Assembly (NCBI GenBank): GCA_036345935.2
Contig: JADWOT020000007.1
Location: 2,737,128-2,801,127, forward strand
Direction: 5' to 3'
Length of the DNA stretch: 64,000 bases
Source: Taenia hydatigena
Taxonomy: Eukaryota; Platyhelminthes; Cestoda; Cyclophyllidea; Taeniidae
A model generated the notes under the pieces. It searched no databases. It was not told the origin of the DNA and saw only the letters and a program-made list of their open reading frames with translations. Position numbers and translations under genes: made by a program. Below are positions 55,201 to 64,000 of this stretch, in pieces (the stretch's first letter is position 1; every line of letters starts with the position of its first letter).

Positions 55201-58200
55201 GCTATTTCAGAGAACATAATGAATGCTGGTATCATGCATGCCGTCACGGTAAAGGCAATCGGTAGCTCGCTTCTCGACATCTCGTCCGTGTAGGCACGAT
55301 ATGCACCGTGTGTTCGACAGCCATACACCAGTGTTATGGCAGGTCTGGTGCTGCATTCCTCCTTGATCCTGTTAAAACAAAGAGGCGAGAAAAGAGTCGC
55401 CTTATTATCGTGCCAAAATTTTTGTCACTAATGCCAATTTTGAGTGTCATTGTGTGTTGTCAGCAAGAAAAGCCCATGTCTAGCCAACTCTGTGCAAACA
55501 TTATCAAATTCATGATGCGAAGGAAATACACAACCAGACTGTCGAACTCTTGTTCGATTTATAGTATGTTAGCCCAGAAGACTGTAAATTGTGGCCAGTA
55601 TTTCTTGTAGCATGATGATGGAACTGGTAGACCTAGCAATCTTCAAGCTTACATTATTTTGATTTGTCATACTACATGAGCTGCATTTTTCCGTGAAAAT
55701 GGAAACATTTTGTTAGTTTGTTATTTGGTTCAAGCACTTATCACTTAGCCCTAGTTTTGCCTTGAATTTTGCATTCCCTCAGATAGGTGGTGATCGTTAC
55801 CCGATTATGCATTGAGCATGAGCGCATTTAAATGGCAGAATACTGAACGACAGAATTCGTCCAAATAGCCAGTCATTGGCTCTGTTTAACTAATCCATGA
55901 TTTGGTATTTTATGGCTGTCATGTCGGCAAATTACTTTGACATTATTATCAGCCATTACTTGCAGTCGTACCAGGTATCAACGTGACATGCCGTACATTC
56001 GAGCATTCTGCGACAGCGACAGATATTCCGTCGGCTCGCGAGATGATCACGTCGCCTGCCACAGAGCAGACAATTTGCTTTGTCTACCTGCTTTTTGAAG
56101 GGCTGAAGAGAGAATAGACAAATCGGAGAATTCAATGAATCACGCACAGCATTTGAGTGTCACAGAGTCATCTTGTCTTCTCTTTGGTTCGCAACAATTT
56201 TGCAATGATTTATGCAGACCTAAGAACTTGTTTTTTGGTCAATCTCTCGTGCAGTGCCTAATGGACTTAATGACAAATTTTGGCGGAGGTATCAGAGATT
56301 GCCAAGAAATTGATTTGGATAGAGCTCACTCGAATGTACTCTGCGAAGACATCGTGATACAGGACTGATGAAGCGCCTACAATGCTGAACGTGCAAGAGG
56401 TCACGAGGAGCAGGAGAAGCACGACGAAAATGACCCAAATGCCGCTCTTGCCCAGCAGGTGTATCGGAGTTGCAAAAATCACAAGACCTACAACAGCATG
56501 TTGTTGATGAGGCTGCGATGGGATCCAGTCAGCCAGTCAGTGCAATGATACGATGTTCCAATATTGCAAAGCATTTTGTTTTCCAGAGTGAAAACTCATT
56601 ACATTCAACATGTTCAAAGCGTGTATTAATTTCCACTAAATTTAAAGACGCAACTTTTAGGGGTATAATAAATTAATAAGCCATCTAATCACAAAATCCA
56701 AGTCGGTCTGTAATTTGTTCTGGAAATAATAAATCGCGACTGGTACGACTAAGGAATTAAAGGCTCGCCGTGTGCCTTTTGCCCTTTGTCAAGAAGAGCT
56801 GCGTTGAAGGAAGCTGACTCCAGTGCTCGAAAACCCAAACCGCAGACCACACTAAGTGCAAATGGAATGCAAAAGGCCATGATGATGGCCAGAAGTAGAC
56901 CAAGTACTCCATGGTTTGGCGGCAAGCTGACTGAAGTCTCCCATAGCGCTTGATCGAGCAGGACCCGCACCATGTGATCTAGAGAATGATATTAAGCAAA
57001 GTAATTTTCATAACCTATTAATGGGTGGATAGTGAAAGCCACAGCTAGGACATGAAGGGGACCAAAGGGCGATGCAAATGCGCCAACTTACGAGCAAAGC
57101 TAATGAGGCCATCGCTGAGGATTCTGTCACCGAATCCATTGGTCATGGAATCCCCAATCCCATTGTCTGATTTATTGTAGCACCTTAATAACTTGTAGAA
57201 GCTGGCCATGTTGCCTACAATGCAGCTCAAAATTATGCCCAAAAATCAACACCATCAGTCGAATTTGGGTAACACTACAGTCACTCACGACTCCATGATG
57301 CATCAGGATTACTGATTATGGTAATGTGTTATACAAGTTCGCCTGTCCTACCTAAGTTGTTGCATTCTATTCCAGAATGCAGCCTTGATTTTAACTTTAA
57401 GCATATTATTCCTTGCCTTCATCGGCCTTGCTTTTAAAATTCGACTGATTTAAACTGTATTGCTTTCGTTTGTAAGTAATAACTAGCCTACTCATGAGTG
57501 CGCTATACGTAAGGGAAAGCATTTGTATTCAGGTTGTGAGCACAAAAGGCGTCAAGCCATATAATTAAGTAATTAGGCAATTCGTTCTACCTTCAATAGC
57601 ATACTTGTTGAAGAATGGCAAAATGACTAAGATCAGTTGATTTTCTGTCAACAGCACAGATGTAATGCAACACATTCACTACAAGTGAGCATAAACTTAA
57701 CAACACTTTCGCGCAGAAACCTCGAGGATCTCTATGCTTAGCATTTGCACGTTGGGTTTGAGCGAATTGGCGAACTTGTGTTTTGAGCGACTGCCTTTAT
57801 GATGCAATTGTCTCCATTTTACTTATTTTTTGCAAGTGCGTCTGCATTACTGCGCTTTATCTTTTATAGGCTATTAAATTCAGTTGCCTTGAAATTTAGT
57901 TGGCCATGTTAGTCCATCCACGAAGGTGCGGTCTTGTTGCGTTTCCGTCTCTGTCTTCATCTCAGCATCCGATGTCATTGTTTCGCCATATCTCGGCCAC
58001 GTTAATAAAATCACCCTCTCACAAAAAGCTGTCGCAAGATTTTGATGACAAGACAAAGCTTTTTTGCATTTCCAGTCTAATTTACTTTCGTTTCATGCAT
58101 AAAAGCCTGCACGATCTGCACCCTATCACCGGGAATCTACTTAACCATCATGTTCAGAACATCATTAATCTTCCAAACCGATATCACATGCGGATATGCG

Positions 58201-60590
58201 TTTTGCATGAATAAGTCAATAACAGCCAAACCCCATTTGCTTTGGAGACGACATTGCAACAGCAGTCATGAAAGGAGCATACCAAGTGCTAAGGATGTTG
58301 GCACATGCAGCACACTGAATATAAGAACGGCACAAATGAGGAGGATGGTGATAGCAATGATGTAGATGATGGGACTGTAGCTTCTACGCCGCGCCACCAC
58401 CAATAGGGCACCAACTAGAATGAAGACTATCGATGCGATGACAGTCTCGTTTACATTCTTTGTTATGGCCTTCAATACCATTGAAACTTCTGTCAAAGGG
58501 AAGAGCACAGAACTAATGCAGGCCATTCTGCGTGACCGCCGACGAAACGTATGTAGTAAGATAAGTGTTGCTTACCAGTGATGTTGACGGTGAGGGTGTA
58601 TAAGCTGGTGAGGATGCTAACGGTGATGGTGAGAGTGTGGGCAAATAAGCCGAAGCGATGGCCAACGAATTGAGCAATGGTGTGGGCTCCAGGCGCCTTG
58701 GTACGAAATTCCAAGAGCAGCAGCACGAAGATGGTGTGAACCAGCGCACAGCTTGCTGGCGTGTATTTGCTACCGGCAATGCCGTACTAAATCCATAAGT
58801 GAGGCTACACTCTTGAGCTGTTCATAGCGTTAATGTGTCGGTCATCACTATAACATACATGTGGTGCCTGTGTATGCTAACAGACTGTACCGAGCCGAGC
58901 GCCATATACTGGTTGATTAAGCCCTGTCTTCGAATGTCAAAGCGAGTACTGGATGTCTATTGTTTAAAGAGACTGATATTTTTTGACACCTCAACCCTAT
59001 GAACAACATGACACGATGAGAAAGTAGCATTTAGGTTAGATGTGATGTGCTGATGGCTACGCGGCAAACCGATTCGACCCGACCGACTGTGTGAATCACC
59101 TCAAAATTATAATTCCTCCTTGAAGCCCTTCCGCCTTGAATGCAATAGCTAGGCTGTAATGTAAATGCTGCATACTGCGCTATCATACAGGGGTATTAAA
59201 AATGTTACGATGACTTTGTAAATTTTAACTATCTGCCAACAGCCAACAAATTCTAGAGACGACGTCAAAATTACAACACAATTAGGCAATTCGAACCACC
59301 CAAACGCTTAGTATTTTATAAATTCGTGGCACCGAAATAACAGTATTTCTGGTGTCCAATGCTAAAGCGATAGTTGTATAAAGACCAATCTCTAGAATCA
59401 GATATTAGATGTCAGCGCGTCAAGTTATTGGCCTTTGAGTTAAAGCGTTATCTCAGATAGGTATCAAAGTAATGGTTTCAAGAGCGGGAACCGTTGACAA
59501 AATTAAGTGTTCTGGTCGGCTGGCATTAGAAAAGTCAAGGTCCTGGCGATTGGACAAAATTTGACCTAGGTCAAATAAAGGGTCGCTGAATAATGATGTT
59601 GTCCTACCAGTTCCGTGTTTCTCACAGCCTCCAGAATTGTCGTCGGCCATGTGATTTGTACCATGAAGGAGGCAATGACAATGCCGAGATTGTGTGGCCT
59701 ATCGGAACTGCTGCAAAAGTCCCTTTGCATCTTCGTCTAGAAGAAAAGCGAACTTGTTGAACTGCTATACGAGCACACCTGGTAGATGCAGAAAAGACTG
59801 CGAAGTGGCACTGGAAAATTGGGTCATGAACAAGTCCTTCTAATTATGGAACACTCAGCCCTATGTTTGAAGCAAAAGGGATAATTTGTGCACCTGAATG
59901 CAAACAATGTTTGCACATTAGGACACTAAAGCCTGGTTTTCTTATAACCCCGAAGGTAGAAGTATTTTATTCACTTGTTTGCTCCTATGAAAACTAATCA
60001 GACACAAGCACCAAATGTCACGCGCCCTACACTTTAGTTGGTTTGCAATATAAGTAAAAGGCCTAGCTACACATAAATCTCACCATTTGGTCAAAATCAC
60101 ACGCGAATACTGCACAGCAGAAATTAACATTTTGCTCAGGTAAATATTTAAGGGGCATGGAATGACTAGGTCTAGCAACCCTAAGTGCTATAACGAAAAA
60201 TGGTTTTCATGTTTTTGATGGTCAAGGACTAACGCACTAAAGATTAGATGGCAAAAACAGCGGCAGAAAAATCGCTAGGATGGAAGGCCATGACAAAACC
60301 AATCTGACATCAGAATTACCCTAGAATGATTTTTGACAAAAAAATAGCAAACAAAACAGTTATTCAGAGCGACAGCTCTATTAAGGTAACCAACGAGTAG
60401 TTGATTTGAATAGAACGGTTCAGTCAGGTTGGTATAGATCTTCATAAATGGAGTAGCAACACCTCTAAAACTTACGCGTTTGCGCTTTCTCGCGCAAAGG
60501 GTGCAGATGATATCAACAGCAATGGCCACAAGAAGAACGGCGCAAGTAACGCTGGCCACATCACTGTAACTTAATGCTTTGGGCAATCTT
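52244..60590 (-). CDS. Sodium:solute symporter, DUR3 (urea transporter) type, multi-exon
   Basis: Thirteen exons read in order along the DUR3 branch of the sodium:solute symporter family, with compatible phases at most joins. Exons: 60476-60590 (first membrane helix, then RKRKR); 59608-59710 (ITWPTTILEA); 58576-58786 (YGIAGS, APGAHTIAQF, RFGLFAHT); 58283-58489 (GALLVVARR, two helices); 57092-57214 (GNMASFYKLL); 56769-56978 (DQALWE, IPFALSVVCGLG); 56330-56487 (LLGKSG, VLYHDVFAEYIR); 56088-56102 (15-nt micro-exon); 55546 to about 55463 (FLRIMNLIMF); about 55265-55200 (TVTACMIPAF); 53193-53286 (GYFVSAG); 52666-52843 (IDNPLMPWPE); 52484 to about 52244 (last helix). The family carries urea or related solutes with sodium or protons across the plasma membrane. 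Missing or unclear: the true start, a short piece between exons 1 and 2, borders around 55.2-55.5 kb, and the last few residues, since a TTCCTT|GTATGC donor may lead to another exon. Family assignment is firm; the substrate is inferred. Confidence 0.85.
56088..56102 (-). CDS. 15-nt micro-exon of the symporter gene
   Basis: CCCTTCAAAAAGCAG lies between a TCTCTCTTCAG acceptor and a GTAGAC donor and codes PFKKQ in phase 0. The preceding exon ends AEYIR and the next begins FDSLVV, both in phase 0. The joined YIR-PFKKQ matches the family pattern YI-(N/R)-P-x-x-x-(K)-Q that precedes the next helix, so without this exon the loop would be short by exactly these residues. Confidence 0.75.
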
Positions 60591-63059
60591 CTACGAGACG
60601 CCTTCTGAAGATTCTGACACGCCTAGTTAGCCGGTGAAGGCAACCGCCGATTCACATTCATCGTAACGCCTGGCTTTGGTCGTACATGTACACATTCCTC
60701 AGGCTCAGTGTCCTCCATGCTCCACGCGTCGATCTAAATGAACTTGTTGCTCTAGGAAAGATTGTATGCGCCCGAGAACTTTAAAGGGTATCCTCTCCCT
60801 ATTAATGGAATCTGGGCGTTAACGAAGCAGAACTGAGTAGCACAACTTGACAGGTTGATGGATGGGGCAAAAGTACATTCTAAAGCTTTTGGTTTAATTG
60901 TGGGTGCCCATAACAACCACTTAATGTCAACCGAAGGACATAAAACAGCACGCAGTAGAGGGAAAAGAGTAACCCTCAAATCACTTAAATGCCTGTGCCG
61001 CATAAGTTGAGGTTCTTGAAAAAGCCTGGACACTACCCAGCGGTAATGTGTTCCTTACCAAAATTGGAACCAATAAATTAGGATTGCACTTGGGATCGAG
61101 CATGTGAAAATGGGTTAAAATGGTGAAAATAAAAGATATGCATTTTTTACTGTTTGGAAGCGCAGTGTTCTCGGGATAGTATTTACGGTGATGAATACAT
61201 ATATGCATGCGAATGTGCATGCACATAATCTTTATTACTAAATTTTATGCATGTGTAAATGTGCATCGCGCTTTTAAAATTGAATGCGCATGCTTGCACG
61301 AAATAATGCATGCGTTAGCAAAATCGAATAATTTTATGTTAATGATTGCTTTCATGCAATTATCATCGTTGTTGATGTGTTTGTGTGAGGATATCCCTTT
61401 AAGGATGTTTCCATATTTGTGATGCATGCATACGCATAGTCGATTTCTTTGGCATGAAATTACTTATCTATCCATGTATTTGAACTTACACATTGGCATG
61501 CACACTTCCATTACGCCTATCTTTGCCGTTCTTCCCCTGACAGCTAGAGCTGACGTTTTCATTACTCTTTACTTATGTGCGCCAAGAGCGTTAAAAGTTC
61601 ATTTAATTATATGGGTAAGTTAAGCGAAAGTTCAGCTTGACAGGCACTATTGCGGCAGGGACACGTGGTAATGCACGTGAACGGAACTTTTAGTTACTAA
61701 TTTTACCGGGCGTGTGATGTGATCCATTAATGAGAACTATACCCATCGATTCGTCGCTCTTCGTTTTGTGGGTCCAGCTTGATCATCATTAATGTAAGTG
61801 CGCATGAGGTAGTGATTTGAATTTCAGGAATGTTCAAGCCAATCATGCAAATAAAGGTTGAAAAGGAAAAGGCAACAGAATGAAATTCAGTCGCGATAAA
61901 GCGTCATCACTCAATCGCATCAGTTCCCAATCCATCGACGCATAAATGTGAGACGAATGGCAATAACATCGTGCAATATCGCCATTATTTAGTGCTGTGC
62001 ATACTTTATTCCAAATATGCATGCCACTGCTCTTTCTGGTGCCTCTACAAGTAATGTTTGCCTTTCCTACTTTTATCTGCTCTGGATGCCAATGTTCAAT
62101 TTAAAGAACGGATGAAAATGAGCTGCTTTTGCAGAAAAAGTAAAAAAAACAAAAACAAAATAAAAACAAAAAAATATGTGCAGATCAGTAATTGTGATTG
62201 GAGAAATCAAAGAGCGGATTTTAAGAGGTTAAAACTAGGTTTCAACAGTTTTTAAATCATTCCTCTACCACAAATCATCACACTTGTCAGTTAAATAATT
62301 ACCTTTGTCATTTAAATAATTGGTTTCACAAGTAATAAAAAACACAAGAAGCTGCAAAATTGTTAATCACTTCACAAATTCGGCTTCCTATCTTCACGTT
62401 TAGAACACTTAAAATTTGTAGATGCAAAAGTAAAGGACAGAGAAAATGTCGAAGCAGTGCTCTAATGGCACTTCCTAAAAAGAACCCCTAGACCAACTCA
62501 GAAACCTAGTCACTCCAGACCTACCTGTCAGGAAAGAACCGAATGCAAGTGACACGCATATGTTTTGATGGCGAGTTAGCCAGCGACGGTGGCAAAACAG
62601 TTAACACTTAGCATCTATCAGCCTCAATTTGTAGCCTAAAGGCGGCATATTGCGGCATAAGGAATTAATTAAAAGACTCAGCTACATACCCCTAAAGATT
62701 CATATAAATCTAATAAATGGACGCTTCTGGTGCATGTTTGCAATTCTTTCGTAGATGTAGAGAAACATGCCCGTTCGGCTAAAAGAGTCAAAGGAATGAT
62801 AAATCATGAAAATGAAAGGAGGGAGAGCGAGGAAGGCGAGTGACCTCGAACAGTGCTGTGACGAAGAATTCTTCAATGTCTTCCTTCCCCTCATCAATTC
62901 ACATAATCGATGCACTTACTTGCTCATCTGAACAGTTGATTAAGTTAAATATGGAGGAATCAACTCGGCGGAGTGAGTATAAGTTCATTTTAGCGTTACC
63001 CTCGAGGAGGGTAATCACAGCTTTTCCTCTTTTTGTGATTTACATTGAGTGTCGGGCGC
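60591..63059. other. No supported gene; upstream region of the symporter gene
   Basis: Contains a TGCATG-rich stretch (61204-61510) and an A-rich low-complexity stretch (62140-62180). Earlier 5' exons or the promoter of the symporter gene may lie here but were not recognised. Confidence 0.4.
61204..61510. promoter_or_regulatory. Cluster of TGCATG/CATGCA motifs
   Basis: Five TGCATG and four CATGCA occurrences in about 310 bp, in AT-rich surroundings. TGCATG is the DNA form of the Rbfox splicing-factor site. Regulation is speculative; a simple repeat-like expansion is the alternative. Confidence 0.35.
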
Positions 63060-63360
63060 AATGATATGAAAATGACACACGCAAATGAGTCAAAAGAGAA
63101 AGAAGAAAAGATACTGCGAGAAGAGGAGGGGTTAGTGACATAATTTTTCCATAATTCATACAAAATCTGTCTGTTTTAGGCCTTTGGCGTTTCGAGAACA
63201 GTGGGATGAGTGGTTGAGACTGAAGAGCAGATGGAGATGGAGGCGTCGAAAGTGAAGAATGAAAAGCTCAAAGGCAGGGAGGGACGAATCAGAAGGAAGG
63301 TACTGATGAATAACTGGATGGCGGGAACGATACTGTAAGGCAAGCTCATTTAAAAAAGGC
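63060..63360 (+). repeat. Diverged module A, copy 3
   Basis: Aligned by eye with 21500-21860: shared ATGACACACGCAAATGA-like sequence, GAGACTGAAGAGCAGATGGA and GGCGGGAACGA. After a GTTTTAG acceptor at 63174-63180 one frame encodes PLAFREQWDEWLRLKSRWRW, ending in RRRK and a stop; the 21.7 kb copy keeps a similar RL-LK..W.WRR.K-stop pattern. A second, acidic frame is also shared. Coding strand and frame are unresolved. Confidence 0.4.
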
Positions 63361-63723
63361 GAAGCATGCGTAAACTGTGACTTGTTACCACGCAAATGCA
63401 ATTTCTTATAACTCTGCCATCACACAAATACATTTTCTGTATACTGTAAGAATTCATTCCGCAAATATTGAGAAATTTATTGGTGAGTAAACAATAATAC
63501 AGACTAAAATGTATCATATCTAGCCAGAGGTTTGCTCTCATTTGACTTTCGGGTTAACAGAGAAGTAAGGCAGTGCATTGAATTTATTGTTTATTTCTTA
63601 AGAAATATGAGCACCTTTAATTTTCACTCACAACCTTGATTTCAGTGCAAGGTATATTGGATCTGCCTAAGTTTTGTTTGCTTTAATTTCTACTTTTGAG
63701 TCGGTTAATTAAATAACCGAAAA

Positions 63724-63912
63724 GTGTTAAAAATGTATTTTTTAAGTCATCTGTCTGCCTGGCAGTGCTTCCAATATGTCTCTATGGTAGAAATCGGCAC
63801 ACTAACTCGCGCGGTTCCCCCACCTCCACTGGCATCGCTGCTATTCGCTGACTATGTTGCCCATGCTAAAAATTTGCAGTGCCAACCATTGGGTTTGAAT
63901 TTTTCAAGTTAA
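63724..63912 (+). CDS. Hypothetical ORF, faint phosphatase-juxtamembrane resemblance
   Basis: The second half (PPPLASLLFADYVAHAKN, then GLNFSS) has the spacing F-x-x-Y-V...F-S seen before the catalytic domain of receptor tyrosine phosphatases. After the TAA the same frame reads KLQFEDAA before another stop. The local GC rise supports coding, but two in-frame stops and lack of a catalytic motif keep this weak. Confidence 0.2.
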   Translation: MLKMYFLSHLSAWQCFQYVSMVEIGTLTRAVPPPPLASLLFADYVAHAKNLQCQPLGLNFSS

Positions 63913-64000
63913 AAATTGCAGTTTGAGGATGCGGCATGACACCCCGAATCAGGATATTTAATCGGGTTACTTTTAACCTTTAGCAGAAAAGCTGTCTTTC

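Noticed and set aside
55956..56147. Minus-strand cysteine-rich ORF near the micro-exon
   Set aside because: It is read-through from the 15-nt exon past a good GTAGAC donor.
56135..56368. Plus-strand ORF over the symporter exons
   Set aside because: Shadow of minus-strand exon 56330-56487.
1..64000. CRISPR arrays, rRNA genes, bacterial insertion sequences
   Set aside because: No regularly spaced repeats, no rRNA core sequence and no transposase frame were seen; the sequence is eukaryotic in character.

Overview
This looks like nuclear DNA of an animal, probably a parasitic flatworm; the organism is an inference. Protein-coding sequence comes in short exons with GT...AG borders, some introns are only tens of bases, degenerate tRNA-derived elements are present, and no bacterial operon structure is seen. 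Three runs of exactly 100 N (2773-2872, 24873-24972, 48147-48246) mark scaffold joins.

Layout. 0-25 kb: scattered single-exon candidates, namely a C2H2-like zinc finger (minus, about 2.0-2.7 kb), a pair of tRNA-like elements (6.3-6.6 kb), a transmembrane exon and a cysteine-containing exon (minus, 8.8-9.6 kb), several unrecognised exons (12.5, 13.7-15.0, 22.3 and 23.8 kb), an acidic terminal exon with a poly(A) signal (19.8-20.1 kb), and a terminal exon with a GPI-signal-like tail (minus, 24.5-24.7 kb). 25.3-48.1 kb: a large inverted repeat, arms 25308-34930 and 38558-48146, nearly identical, around a spacer of about 3.6 kb. Every exon candidate in the left arm has a mirror copy in the right arm. 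48.2-52 kb: one family exon and an ORF pair split by an in-frame TGA. 52.2-60.6 kb: the best-supported gene of the window, a sodium:solute symporter of the DUR3 (urea-transporter) type on the minus strand, rebuilt from 13 exons, one of them a 15-nt micro-exon. 61-64 kb: mostly non-coding, with a third copy of a module also seen near 21.6 kb and in the arms.

Besides the near-identical arms, the window holds several older, diverged duplicates: 1.4 and 28.1 kb; 1.7 and 17.7 kb; 19.3 and 48.3 kb; 21.6, 27.1/46.4 and 63.2 kb. The region therefore looks like a fast-evolving duplicated cluster next to a conserved transporter gene. Apart from the transporter, most exon calls rest only on an open frame plus splice-like borders and cannot be joined into full genes from sequence alone; strand is uncertain for several.
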